NCBI GenBank assembly: GCA_900078775.1
Contig: LT549889.1
Coordinates: 434,001 to 498,000 of the forward strand
Source of the DNA: Mycolicibacterium aurum
GTDB lineage: Bacteria; Actinomycetota; Actinomycetes; Mycobacteriales; Mycobacteriaceae
Direction: 5' to 3'
Length of the DNA: 64,000 bases
Of the stretch, positions 47,078 through 55,810 are shown in pieces. The notes below the pieces were generated by a model. The model did no database searches. It was not told where the DNA came from and saw only the letters and a program-made list of their open reading frames with translations. How positions within the stretch are numbered: the first letter of the stretch is position 1; every line of letters begins with the position of its first letter. Position numbers and translations under genes: made by a program.

Positions 47078-48604
47078 ATGTCGACCCTCGGCGAGCTGCT
47101 CGCCGAGCACACCGTCCTTCCCGGTAACGCCGTCGACCATCTGCACGCCGTGGTCGGGGAGTGGCAACTGCTCGCCGACCTGTCGTTCGCCGATTACCTG
47201 ATGTGGGTGCGTCGCGACGACGACGTCCTGGTGTGCGTGGCGCAGGTGCGCCCCAACACCGCCCCCACCGTGCTGCTGACCGACGCGGTCGGCACCTCGG
47301 CCCCCGCCGCGGAGATGCCGGTGGTGCGGGCGGCCTTCGACTCCGGGGCGATCGGCCGTGAGCAGGACGTCCAGCGTCCCCATCTGACCCAGGGGCAGTG
47401 GCCGAACCCGGGCCCCGGGCCGGACCGGCACGAGGTCGAGGCGGTGCCGGTGCGGCACGCCGACCGGGTCGTCGCCGTGCTGACCCATCAGACCGCGCTC
47501 GCCGAGGAACGCACCTCCAGCCCGCTGGAACGCGCCTACCTGGACTGCGCCGCCGATCTGCTCCGGATGCTCAGCGAGGGCACCTTTCCCAACGTCGGTG
47601 ACGCCGCCATGTCGCGGTCCAGCCCGCGGGTGGGTGACGGCTTCATCCGGCTCGACGTGCACGGGGACGTCACCTTCGCCAGCCCCAACGCGCTGTCGGC
47701 CTATCACCGGATGGGGCTGAACGCCGAACTGGCCGGGCACAACCTGATCGCGATCACCCGCCCACTGCTGTCGGACCCGTTCGAGGCCCAGGAGCTGGCC
47801 AACCACGTGCGGATCTCGGTGGCCGGCGGGGCCAGCACCCGGATGGAACTCGACGCCGGCGGTGCGGCGGTGCTGCTGCGCACCATCCCGCTGCTCACCA
47901 ACGGGGAACCCGAGGGCGCGGCGGTGCTGATCCGCGACGTCACCGAGATCAAGCGCCGCGACCGCGCGTTGCTGTCCAAGGATGCGACCATCCGCGAGAT
48001 CCACCACCGGGTGAAGAACAACCTGCAGACGGTGGCCGCGCTGTTGCGGCTGCAGGCCCGCCGCACCAACAACGCCGAGGGCCGCGAGGCGCTCAACGAA
48101 TCGGTGCGCCGGGTGTCCTCCATCGCCCTGGTGCACGATGCGCTGTCGATGTCGGTCGACGAGGAGGTCAACCTCGACGAGGTCGTCGACCGCATCGTGC
48201 CGATCATGAACGACGTTGCCTCGGTGGACGCTCCCATCCGGATCACCCGCCAGGGCGATCTGGGGGTGCTGGACGCCGACCGGGCCACCGCGCTGATCAT
48301 GGTGATCACCGAATTGGTGCAGAACGCGCTGGAACACGCCTTCGACGGGGATGCTTCCAAGGGCGCGGTGACCATCCGCGCCGAACGCTCCGCGCGCTGG
48401 CTGGACGTGGTGGTGCACGACGACGGGCGCGGGCTGCCCGAGGGTTTCAGCCTGGAGAAGTCCGATCGGCTCGGCCTGCAGATCGTGCGCACCCTGGTCT
48501 CGGCGGAGCTGGACGGTTCGCTCGGCATGCACGATTCGGAGGCCGGCGGCACCGACGTGGTGCTGCGGGTGCCGCTCGGACGCCACCGCCGGCCCGCTTT
48601 CTAG
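47078..48604 (+). CDS. pdtaS: Cytosolic sensor histidine kinase PdtaS
   Basis: 508-residue kinase (Rv3220c). It has an N-terminal GAF domain (about 1-150), a PAS domain (about 175-290), and a HisKA_2 module with REIHHRVKNNLQTVAALLRL (phospho-acceptor His in the second His), then HATPase_c with ELVQNALEHAF and DDGRGLPEGF. No membrane segment. Its known partner PdtaR is an RNA-binding ANTAR response regulator, encoded elsewhere. Likely co-transcribed with TB7.3. Confidence 0.94.
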   Translation: MSTLGELLAEHTVLPGNAVDHLHAVVGEWQLLADLSFADYLMWVRRDDDVLVCVAQVRPNTAPTVLLTDAVGTSAPAAEMPVVRAAFDSGAIGREQDVQRPHLTQGQWPNPGPGPDRHEVEAVPVRHADRVVAVLTHQTALAEERTSSPLERAYLDCAADLLRMLSEGTFPNVGDAAMSRSSPRVGDGFIRLDVHGDVTFASPNALSAYHRMGLNAELAGHNLIAITRPLLSDPFEAQELANHVRISVAGGASTRMELDAGGAAVLLRTIPLLTNGEPEGAAVLIRDVTEIKRRDRALLSKDATIREIHHRVKNNLQTVAALLRLQARRTNNAEGREALNESVRRVSSIALVHDALSMSVDEEVNLDEVVDRIVPIMNDVASVDAPIRITRQGDLGVLDADRATALIMVITELVQNALEHAFDGDASKGAVTIRAERSARWLDVVVHDDGRGLPEGFSLEKSDRLGLQIVRTLVSAELDGSLGMHDSEAGGTDVVLRVPLGRHRRPAF

Positions 48605-48686
48605 CCCCGCAGATGCGGCGTGATCACGCCAAAAGTGATGTGATGCACAGAGATTCGCGTCACAACCCGGACCCGGTAGACAAAAA

Positions 48687-48722
48687 ACCGCGGCCCCCGA
48701 CGTGATCGTCGGGGGCCGCGGT
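48687..48722 (-). terminator. Intrinsic terminator of whiB1
   Basis: Perfect 16-bp stem (48687-48702 and 48707-48722) with a TGAT loop. On the minus strand it is followed by TTTTTTG, a full T-run, 18 bases after the whiB1 stop. It also faces the end of pdtaS. Confidence 0.9.
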
Positions 48723-48740
48723 CGAGCTTGCGATGGAGCC

Positions 48741-48995
48741 TTAGACGCTGGTGCGCGCCTTGGTCCGGGCGTTGCGGCGCTTGAGAGCGCGGCGCTCGTC
48801 CTCGCTCATGCCGCCCCATACGCCGGCGTCCTGGCCGGACTCCAAGGCCCAGCTCAGGCACTCGGTGGTCACCGGGCAACGGTTGCAGACGAGCTTCGCA
48901 TCAGCGATCTGCGCGATGGCCGGCCCGCTGTTTCCCACCGGGAAGAACAGTTCCGGATCCTCGTCGCGACAGACTGCCTTGTGACGCCAATCCAT
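48741..48995 (-). CDS. whiB1: WhiB1, iron-sulfur transcription factor
   Basis: 84-residue WhiB1 (Rv3219), essential, nitric-oxide sensitive. The cluster ligands are C9, C37, C40 and C46. GVWGGMSEDERRALKRR contains the beta-turn and the basic DNA-binding helix. ATG 48995 gives the same length as M. tuberculosis; the frame is open to 49034 but adds unrelated residues. It binds the SigA C-terminal region in known systems. Confidence 0.96.
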   Translation of the reverse strand: MDWRHKAVCRDEDPELFFPVGNSGPAIAQIADAKLVCNRCPVTTECLSWALESGQDAGVWGGMSEDERRALKRRNARTKARTSV

Positions 48996-49252
48996 AACTT
49001 CCATCTCCTCGTCGAATCGTTGCAAGGGCGCCACAAAGACGCTCTACATTTTTCTTGGCTGTTAACGCGTGCACATGAATGTTTCTGCGCTGTTGCAACA
49101 ATGCTTTCACAGGCTGAACAGATGTCAATAGAAGTTCGTTAACACGTGGGCAAGGTCACTGAGGTACCGGGTTACCGGACTGCTCACCTGGCTGTACTAG
49201 ACTAACACCCACGTGCGCTCTAAATCCCGGCGAACAGGGGTCAATCCCCAGG
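48996..49252 (-). promoter_or_regulatory. whiB1 upstream regulatory region
   Basis: 257 bp, more A/T-rich than its surroundings. A TTGACA on the minus strand lies in the CTATTGACATCTG stretch (49123-49135). Downstream of it (minus) is TGTGA-N6-TGTTG, half of a CRP-type site, and TGTTGCAACA. Direct repeats GTTAAC(G/A)CGTG are at 49061-49071 and 49138-49148. whiB1 is cAMP-CRP controlled in M. tuberculosis, so CRP binding here is plausible but the site is imperfect. Confidence 0.45.
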
Positions 49253-50200
49253 TCAGGCCGTTTTCGGGGCGGGTGCCACGACGCTCAGAGCGTCCGGAAC
49301 CGAAGTAAAAGTCATCACATCACGTAATCCGATGTAATCGCCGTCGATCTGGCAGGCAACCGGTGTGTCACTGCTCACGCGCAGCCACCGCAGGTCGTCC
49401 TCGCGGATCAGATGCGGGCCCTTGATGTCCGGTGCGGCCGAGATCATCCGCCGCACCAGCGCCAGATTGCGCCACACATTCATGCTGGTGATCGCGAAGA
49501 CACCGAGCCCGGTGTCGAAGGTGGTTCCCGGGTTGGTCCACACCGGACGGGCGTTGGCGTAGGTCCACGGGCTGGAGTTGGACACGAACGCGAAATGCAC
49601 CCCGGTCACGGGCTCGCGGCCCGGCAGTTCCAGCGTCAGCAGGGGCTGGCGGCGGGCGCTGGCCAGCATCTCCCGGATGGCGACCCGGATGTACCGGGAG
49701 GCCGTCACGGTGCGGCCCTTGGCGCGCTGGGCCTCCACCGCGGCCACCACGTCGCCGTCCACGCCCATGCCCGCGGTGAACACGCCCCACCGTTCCCCGC
49801 AGTTCATCAGGCCGATCCGGCGCCACTGCCCGCCGCGGCGGTGGTCGCCGAGCAGGTCGACGAGCTGATTGGTGGCCTCCACCGGATCCGGGCTGATGCC
49901 CAGCGACCGGGCGAACACATTGGCCGAACCGCCGGGCACCACGCCCACCGCCGGGGCCCGCTCCGCCGACTCCGACAACACGCCGTTGACCACCTCGTTC
50001 ACCGTGCCGTCGCCGCCGTGCACGATCAGTACGTCGATGCCGTCCCGGGTGGCTTGGCGGCCGATCTCGATGGCGTGTCCGCGGTGATCGGTGTGGATCA
50101 CGGTCAGCTCGACGCGGCTCTCCAGCGCGTGGGCGAGCAGATCACGCCCGGCCGGGGTCGTCGATGTCGCGTTCGGGTTGACGATCAGCACGGCACGCAC
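49253..50200 (-). CDS. Diacylglycerol kinase-family lipid kinase
   Basis: 315-residue DAGK-type lipid kinase (Rv3218). N-terminal VLIVNPNATS, the nucleotide-binding GGDGTVNEVVNG near residue 60, and GVVPGGSANVFARSLGI near residue 86 are the family signatures; a beta-sandwich C-terminal domain follows. It phosphorylates diacylglycerol or a related lipid at the membrane. GTG 50200 with minus TAGGCT (50209-50214), 8 nt upstream. Confidence 0.92.
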   Translation of the reverse strand: MRAVLIVNPNATSTTPAGRDLLAHALESRVELTVIHTDHRGHAIEIGRQATRDGIDVLIVHGGDGTVNEVVNGVLSESAERAPAVGVVPGGSANVFARSLGISPDPVEATNQLVDLLGDHRRGGQWRRIGLMNCGERWGVFTAGMGVDGDVVAAVEAQRAKGRTVTASRYIRVAIREMLASARRQPLLTLELPGREPVTGVHFAFVSNSSPWTYANARPVWTNPGTTFDTGLGVFAITSMNVWRNLALVRRMISAAPDIKGPHLIREDDLRWLRVSSDTPVACQIDGDYIGLRDVMTFTSVPDALSVVAPAPKTA

Positions 50201-50208
50201 GGGACGTC

Positions 50209-50214
50209 AGCCTA
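50209..50214 (-). promoter_or_regulatory. -10 element of the DAG kinase gene
   Basis: TAGGCT (minus), 8 nt before GTG 50200; predicts a 0-2 nt leader. Confidence 0.4.
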
Positions 50215-50296
50215 ACCGGCGAATCTGCCGGCGACGAACCCGATGAACCGAGTTGTGATCGATCTTGTTGCCGCTCAACCCGTTCGGTGACCGGGG

Positions 50297-50809
50297 TCAG
50301 TGAGTGCCCGCGGCGTCGGGCAGCAGCGCCGGGCAGCCGCCGAACAGATCGGTGCTGAGCTCGAAATGCCATGACTCGTTGGCGTAGATCTGGCACAGGC
50401 CGAACCGCGGGCCGTTGGTGATCATCCACTGATCGGCGCCCGGGCCGCCGACGTCGACTGCTGCGCCCACCACGTGCCGGGACTGCTCGGGGGTCTGCAC
50501 ATAGCGCCGGGCCGCCTCGTAGGTGCCATAGGTCAGGACGGCGTCGTCGAGCAGCTGCTGCTGGAACTGCGGGGTGCGCCACCCGGAGGTGACGGTCACG
50601 GTGACCCCCTCCGCGGCCGCCGCGGCGGTGGCGTTCTGGACGGCGCTGCGCAGCACCGGATCCAGGTTGGCGATCGCCGGATCGTGCACGTCGTAGGCGG
50701 TCAGGGGCTGCGGCTGGGGTGCGGCGGTGCCGGTCGGATCGGCGTGGGCGGCAGGCGCGGACAGCACGGCCGCGGCCGCCAGGGCCGCGGTGATCGCCAG
50801 GTTACGCAT
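50297..50809 (-). CDS. Secreted M15-family D-alanyl-D-alanine carboxypeptidase
   Basis: 170-residue exported peptidase of the VanY/M15B type. Signal peptide residues 1-24 (RNLAITAALAAAAVLS, cleaved after AHA-D). Zinc motif SRHVVGAAVDVG (SxHxxGxAxD) and the second His in ESWHFEL are intact, with SGWRTPQFQQQLL upstream. It would trim stem peptides of peptidoglycan. The minus-strand TAAACT (50816-50821) ends 6 nt before the ATG and starts on the stop of the upstream gene. Confidence 0.88.
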   Translation of the reverse strand: MRNLAITAALAAAAVLSAPAAHADPTGTAAPQPQPLTAYDVHDPAIANLDPVLRSAVQNATAAAAAEGVTVTVTSGWRTPQFQQQLLDDAVLTYGTYEAARRYVQTPEQSRHVVGAAVDVGGPGADQWMITNGPRFGLCQIYANESWHFELSTDLFGGCPALLPDAAGTH

Positions 50810-50815
50810 CCGGAC

Positions 50816-50821
50816 AGTTTA
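50816..50821 (-). promoter_or_regulatory. -10 element of the M15 peptidase, on the YchJ-like stop codon
   Basis: TAAACT (minus), 6 nt before ATG 50809; TAA (50819-50821) is the preceding gene's stop. Confidence 0.5.
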
Positions 50822-51220
50822 CGGACGGTCCCCGAGGTCCCCGTCCACATAACGCCAGCAGCCGTCCGGTGCCCGGGTGAACCGGCTGCGTTCGTGCAGG
50901 ATGTGCCGGGCGCCGTCCTGCAGGTACTGGGCGCGGAATTCGACGATGCCGGTGGCGTCCTCGGGCCCGCCGGCCTCGGTGTCCACGATCTGCAGCCGCC
51001 GCCAGGTCAGCGCGTCGTCCAGATCCAGGTCCGCCGGACGGGTGTCGGGATGCCAGCTGCGCAACAGATGGTCGGCACGCCCGCGCGCGAAAGCGCTGAA
51101 CCGCGAACGCATCAACGCTTCGGCGGTCTCGGCGCGGGCGGTGCCCTCGTGCAGCGGTCCGCAGCACTCGGTGTAGGCGCGGCCCGTCCCGCACGGGCAG
51201 GTGTCCTCAGCGGGTGACAT
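50819..51220 (-). CDS. YchJ-family protein with SEC-C zinc motif
   Basis: 133-residue YchJ-type protein. The N-terminal SEC-C motif is CPCGTGRAYTECCGPLH. The remainder is an NTF2-like fold: ALMRSRFSAFARGRADHLLRSWH and GIVEFRAQYLQDG. Function unknown. ATG 51220 lies 14 bases inside the end of the LysR gene; ATG 51238 is an alternative. Its stop is part of the next promoter. Confidence 0.88.
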   Translation of the reverse strand: MSPAEDTCPCGTGRAYTECCGPLHEGTARAETAEALMRSRFSAFARGRADHLLRSWHPDTRPADLDLDDALTWRRLQIVDTEAGGPEDATGIVEFRAQYLQDGARHILHERSRFTRAPDGCWRYVDGDLGDRP

Positions 51221-52136
51221 CGGGGGCTCCCACCGCATCGGCGATCTGCTCGACGGCAGCGGCGATCTCGGTCGGCCGGGTCTGCCGATCCGGCACCCAG
51301 GCCAGCGCGATCCGCACTGGGGCCCAATTGCTTTCGTCGATCGGGATGAGCTTGAACTCCGGTGGCGAGAAGATCCGGCCGATCGCCGAGGCCGGCGCGT
51401 AGGTGACCACCGCGACCAGATGCCGGTTGAACACCTGGGTGGCCATCTCCAGCTCGCCGCCGAGTTGATTGGTGGTGCGCACGATCCGGTCCACCCCGCG
51501 GGCGTGCAGGCTGCGGGTCAACCCGGCCAGCACCACCGGATTCGGCCGCGCGAAGTCGATCACCACGTCCCGGTCGCGCAGCGCCTCGATACCGACCCGG
51601 TCGGCGGCGGCCAGCGGATCGTCGTAGCGCACCGCGATCGCCCCCGGGTAGCTGGCCACCACCCGGTGGTGCAGCCGTTTGTCCGAGGTCGGCAGGTGGA
51701 TCAGGCCGATGTCCAGGTGTCCGGAGACCAGTTTGGCGGTCACCTCGGCGGCCGAACCCGGGACGCCGAACTCGGTCGGGACGCTCAGTCCGGCCACCGC
51801 GGATTCCAGCCGGGCCAGGAAGTCCGATGGCGCGTACGCGGTGGCGCCGATCCGGATCGGGCTGTCCGCCTTGGTGATTCGGGCCGCGGTGGACTTCAGT
51901 TCCTCGACCCGGCGCAGGATGTCGCGGGCCGGGTCCAGCAGCTTCGCGCCCAGCGGGGTGAGCCGCACACGGTGGTAGTCCCGCTCGAACAGCGCCCCGC
52001 CGAGTTCCTTCTCCAGCAGTTTGATCTGCTTGCTCAGTGGCGGCGGCGTGATCATCAACCGGTCGGCGGCGCGTTTGAAGTGCAGTTCTTCGGCGACCGC
52101 GACGAAATACCGGAGTCGGGTGAAGTCGACTTGCAT
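51207..52136 (-). CDS. LysR-family transcriptional regulator
   Basis: 309-residue LysR regulator. The winged helix is at residues 1-60 (FTRLRYFVAVAEELHFKRAADRL, quoted in parts: YFVAVAEELHFKRAADRL; ITPPPLSKQIKLLEKELG). The effector-binding domain covers about 90-295. ATG 52136 starts exactly at the family N-terminus. TAGGAT (52178-52183, minus) is a possible -10. It lies downstream of the CoA-transferase/fadE genes on the same strand and probably regulates them or an aromatic/acid pathway; the effector is unknown. Confidence 0.9.
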   Translation of the reverse strand: MQVDFTRLRYFVAVAEELHFKRAADRLMITPPPLSKQIKLLEKELGGALFERDYHRVRLTPLGAKLLDPARDILRRVEELKSTAARITKADSPIRIGATAYAPSDFLARLESAVAGLSVPTEFGVPGSAAEVTAKLVSGHLDIGLIHLPTSDKRLHHRVVASYPGAIAVRYDDPLAAADRVGIEALRDRDVVIDFARPNPVVLAGLTRSLHARGVDRIVRTTNQLGGELEMATQVFNRHLVAVVTYAPASAIGRIFSPPEFKLIPIDESNWAPVRIALAWVPDRQTRPTEIAAAVEQIADAVGAPDVTR

Positions 52137-52184
52137 GCGGGCACGTCCGAAACGGTTCGAGGCTGACGGGGCCTTCGATCCTAA

Positions 52185-52213
52185 CCGCCACCCGGACCGC
52201 CACCCGGACCGCC
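52185..52213. repeat. Short tandem repeat upstream of the LysR gene
   Basis: Two copies of CCGCCACCCGGA plus CCGCC, in the 106-bp gap between the CoA-transferase gene and LysR. Confidence 0.7.
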
Positions 52214-52242
52214 GTCGTGACGGTGCCCGCACGCCGAGCCGG

Positions 52243-54600
52243 CTAGGTCGTTGCCTCCACCGGTGCGGTGAACCGTTCCAGCACGCCGCGCTCCAGCAGG
52301 TCGTCGATCTCGCTGTCGTCGAGGCCGAGCAGTTCGGCGGCCAGCTCCCGGGTCTGCTCGCCGAGCAGCGGGGCCTGGCCCAGTGGGGGATCGGGGATGC
52401 GGTCCGAGTGGATCTGCACGTTCTCCATGACGAACGGGGTGGTCCACAGCGGGTGCAGTTCCTCGCGGAAGGCGCGGCGGGCGACGTAGTAGTCCCAGTC
52501 GGGCAGCTCGGCCGCGCGCAGCGCCGCACCGGCGGGCACCCCGGCGCGCTGCAGCGCCGTCATCGCCTCGGTGGGGGAGCGCTCGGCGGTCCAGGCCTGC
52601 ACGGCCTCGTCGATACGGGCCCGGTTCGCCACCCGCCCGGCCATGGTGCCCAGCTCGGCATCGGCGGCCAGATCGGCGCGCCCGATCACCGAGCACAGCG
52701 CCTGCCAGTCGTCGTCGCCGCGCACGGTTACCGCGACCCACTGATCGTCTCCGGCGGATCCGAACACGCCCCAGGGCGCGTCCTGTCCGGCCGGCGCCGC
52801 GGCACCGGCCGACTGTTCGGCGATCTCGGCGGCCAGATGGCTGAGCATCACCTCGGACTGCGCGATGCTCACCGAACCACCCGTCCCGCTGCGTTCGCGG
52901 CGCAGCAGCAGCGCCAGCGCGGCCAGCACGCCGATGCGGGCCGACACGTGGTCGGGATAGACGGTCACCGTGTCACAGAAGGCCTTGCGCTTGGCGGGCT
53001 GCTCCGGGTTGTCGGGGTACACCCACAGATCGGTGAACCCGGCCGCGGCGCGGACCAGCGGGCCGTAGCCCATCCGGGTGGCCCACGGACCGGTCGGGCC
53101 GAACGCGGAGCTGTCCACCACGACGATGCCCGGGTTCACCGCCTTGAGCGTGTCGTGGTCCATGCCCAGCGTGGCGGCCACGCCGGGTTTGAAGTTGGTC
53201 AGCACCACGTCGGCCTCGGCGACCAACCGGTGTGCCAGCGCGCGTCCCTCGTCCGAACGCAGGTCGATGCCGATGGAGCGCTTGTTGCGGTGTCCGGCGG
53301 CATAGGTCTGCGACACCGAGGTCAGGTTGCCGCGCAGGCCGTCCGGGAACGCCGAGTTCTCGATCTTGACCACGTCGGCGCCGAGGTCGCCGAACAGCCG
53401 TCCGGTGTCACCGCCGACCACGATCACGCCGAGATCCAGCACCCGCAGGCCCTCCAGCGGCAGCCCCTCGTTGCGGCGGGGCCGAGCGGCCAGAATGGTC
53501 GCCGAGTCCGGGCGGGGTTGTGCGACAGTGGAATCGGTGAGCGTGCTGGCCCGATGGCCGTCGATCTCGGCGACTCCGACCGGCACCGGGGCCGTCAACC
53601 CGGGCTCGATCTCGACCTCACGCAGGAACCCGCGCTCGCGGATCTGATCGGTGCGCAGCGCCTCGGGCAGGGTCAGCACCGCGGCCGCCGGCACCCGGTA
53701 CTGCTGGGCCGCGGATTCCAGTTCGGCACGGGTCTTGTCCCGGAAGAACTTTGCGATCGCCGGCATCAGTGTCGGGGACAGGAATCGTTCCCGCAGCTTG
53801 TCGTACTTGGGGTCGGCGAACTCCTCGGGGCGGCCCATCCACTCGAACATGCCGTGCCACTGGCGCTTTGCCAGCAGGCAGATCCGGATGTACCCGTCCG
53901 CGCACTTGAGGATCGGGTAGCGCAGCTGCTCGGCGATCCAGTTGCGCTCCTGCTGGCTGACCGCGACACCGACCGAGGCGGTGCCGGCGCTGCCGTAGGG
54001 CGGGTCCAGCGTCTGCATGGCGCCGTCGAGGACGGCGAAGTCGATGAGATCGCCTTCTCCGGTGCGCAACCGGTCCAGGTAGACGCTGAGCACCATCACC
54101 GCGGCCTGTGCCGCCGCCACGTGGTAGGGCAGCTGCCGGGCCGGTGGTACCAGTGGGACCTGGCCGGGGATGCCGGACCGGGTCAGCTCACTGCTCAGCG
54201 CGTGCAGCACCGGCGTGGTGGCCTGCCACTCGCGGAACTCGTTGTCCCGGCCGAAATCACTGATGGACAGCACGACCAGACCTGGATGTTCGGCGCGGAT
54301 CCGCCGAACATCCAGCACCGCTTCGCTTTCCGATCCGGGGCGGGTGTTCTCGACGAGAATGTCCGTGCCGCCGACCAGGGCCGGCCACTGCCGGGCATCG
54401 ACGTCGACGTGTTCCAGCCCGCGACGGTTGATCGCGGTGTCCAGCAGGTCGGGTGCCGGCGCGCCGGTGTCGTTGACACCGGCGAGTCGCACCACGGTCA
54501 CCTGCGCGCCCAGGTCGGCCAGCAGGCGGCCGACGGCGGTCATCGGACCGGTGCTCAGGTCCAGGATCCGAACGCCGGAAAGCGGCGGGTCGTAACTCAT
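52243..54600 (-). CDS. Tandem family III (CaiB/BaiF) CoA-transferase
   Basis: 785-residue fusion of two CaiB/BaiF domains (about 1-385 and 400-785). Each half starts with a Rossmann element: VRILDLSTGPMTAVGRLLADLGA and LRVLDLGVIVVGGDTGRLFGDLGADVVKIE (partial: VLDLGVIVVGGDTGR). In the second half the expected catalytic Asp is in YPDHVSA; in the first half the aligned site reads LPYHVAA, with Tyr. So probably only the second half forms the acyl-enzyme. It would activate an acid by moving CoA. Four bases after the acyl-CoA dehydrogenase gene, so one operon. M. tuberculosis Rv1866 has the same fused layout. Confidence 0.9.
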   Translation of the reverse strand: MSYDPPLSGVRILDLSTGPMTAVGRLLADLGAQVTVVRLAGVNDTGAPAPDLLDTAINRRGLEHVDVDARQWPALVGGTDILVENTRPGSESEAVLDVRRIRAEHPGLVVLSISDFGRDNEFREWQATTPVLHALSSELTRSGIPGQVPLVPPARQLPYHVAAAQAAVMVLSVYLDRLRTGEGDLIDFAVLDGAMQTLDPPYGSAGTASVGVAVSQQERNWIAEQLRYPILKCADGYIRICLLAKRQWHGMFEWMGRPEEFADPKYDKLRERFLSPTLMPAIAKFFRDKTRAELESAAQQYRVPAAAVLTLPEALRTDQIRERGFLREVEIEPGLTAPVPVGVAEIDGHRASTLTDSTVAQPRPDSATILAARPRRNEGLPLEGLRVLDLGVIVVGGDTGRLFGDLGADVVKIENSAFPDGLRGNLTSVSQTYAAGHRNKRSIGIDLRSDEGRALAHRLVAEADVVLTNFKPGVAATLGMDHDTLKAVNPGIVVVDSSAFGPTGPWATRMGYGPLVRAAAGFTDLWVYPDNPEQPAKRKAFCDTVTVYPDHVSARIGVLAALALLLRRERSGTGGSVSIAQSEVMLSHLAAEIAEQSAGAAAPAGQDAPWGVFGSAGDDQWVAVTVRGDDDWQALCSVIGRADLAADAELGTMAGRVANRARIDEAVQAWTAERSPTEAMTALQRAGVPAGAALRAAELPDWDYYVARRAFREELHPLWTTPFVMENVQIHSDRIPDPPLGQAPLLGEQTRELAAELLGLDDSEIDDLLERGVLERFTAPVEATT

Positions 54601-54604
54601 GTGA

Positions 54605-55807
54605 TCAGTTCTTCCGGATCTCGCGGAACGGGATGTCGCGGTCGACCTCGGGCTCCTTGGGCAGCCCGAGCACCCGCTCGCCGATGATGTTGCGCTGGAT
54701 CTGATCGGTGCCGCCACCGATCGAGGTGAAGAACGCGTTGAGACTCAGGAAGTTCACCTCGTCGGCCTCGGCGTTGTCCGGTCCGGCCAGCAGCGCCTGG
54801 GCCCCGATGATGTCGGTCTTGAGCCGGGCCTCGGCGTGCAGGATGCCCGATGTCGCCAGCTTGCCCAGCGACATCACCGGGCTGGCGGTGCCCTGCTTGG
54901 CTTCGGCCTTGGCGCGGGCGTTGTTGAGGCCGTTCAGCTCTCGCAGCGCGAGCACATCGGCCAGCGACCTGCGGATCGCGGCGTCGTCCAGCTTGCCGTG
55001 CGCGCGGGCCATCTCGACCAGGCTGTTCCCCCGGGACTGCTTGCGGTGCAGGCTGGTTCCGGAACCCATGATGGAGCGCTCCACGGCCAGCGCGGTCTGC
55101 AGCACCCGCCAGCCGTTGCCGACGCCGCCGACCACGTAGGCGTCGGGCACCTTGGCGTCGGTGATGAACACCTCGTTGAAATGCGAGTCGCCGGTGATCT
55201 GCACCAGCGGCCGAATCTCGATGCCCGGCTGCTTCATCGGCACGATGAAGAAGGTGATGCCCTTGTGCTTGGGCACATCCCAGTCGGTGCGGGCGATCAG
55301 CAGCGCGTACTGCGAGGTGAGCGCACCGGAGGTCCACACCTTCTGGCCGTTGATGATCCACTGGTCGCCGTCGCGGACCGCGGTGGTACGCACGCCGGCC
55401 AGATCGGAGCCGGCGCCCGGCTCGCTGTAGAGCAGGCAGGTGCGCGACTTCTCGGTCAGGAACTCGTGCAGCAGATCGGACTTGAGCGCCTCGGTGCCGA
55501 ACGCCAGCGTGGTGTTGGCCGGGATGCTGAACCTGTCCTGGCAGGCACCGGGGGCGCCCACCGCGCGGAACTCCTCGGCGATCACCTTGGCCAGCTTGTT
55601 CGGGTATTCCCGGCCGTACCACTGCCTCGGGTAGGTCGGGGCGCCGTAGCCGGCCGCGACGACCTTCTCCAGCCAGGAGATCCGCTCCGGGGAGCTGACC
55701 CACGGGTCGTCGGACTTGGGCAGGGTGACGCCGGTCCAGTTCTCGGCCAGCCACTCGCGGACCTCGGTGCGCAGGTCCTCGGCGCTGGGCAGATTGTTGT
55801 CGCTCAT
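54605..55807 (-). CDS. Acyl-CoA dehydrogenase, larger subunit type
   Basis: 400-residue flavin acyl-CoA dehydrogenase. YSEPGAGSDLAG and FIVPMKQPGIEIRPL are typical. At the C-terminus the segment FTSIGGGTDQIQRNIIGERVLGLP has Gly where MCAD-type enzymes carry the catalytic Glu (YEGT), as seen in mycobacterial heteromeric FadE pairs. It probably pairs with the product of the gene 3 bases upstream as an alpha2beta2 enzyme acting on a ring or branched acid. ATG 55807. Confidence 0.88.
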   Translation of the reverse strand: MSDNNLPSAEDLRTEVREWLAENWTGVTLPKSDDPWVSSPERISWLEKVVAAGYGAPTYPRQWYGREYPNKLAKVIAEEFRAVGAPGACQDRFSIPANTTLAFGTEALKSDLLHEFLTEKSRTCLLYSEPGAGSDLAGVRTTAVRDGDQWIINGQKVWTSGALTSQYALLIARTDWDVPKHKGITFFIVPMKQPGIEIRPLVQITGDSHFNEVFITDAKVPDAYVVGGVGNGWRVLQTALAVERSIMGSGTSLHRKQSRGNSLVEMARAHGKLDDAAIRRSLADVLALRELNGLNNARAKAEAKQGTASPVMSLGKLATSGILHAEARLKTDIIGAQALLAGPDNAEADEVNFLSLNAFFTSIGGGTDQIQRNIIGERVLGLPKEPEVDRDIPFREIRKN

Positions 55808-55810
55808 GAC

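Noticed and set aside
52021..54687. 888-codon open frame opposite the CoA-transferase
   Set aside because: Shadow frame; the opposite strand carries both CaiB/BaiF domains.
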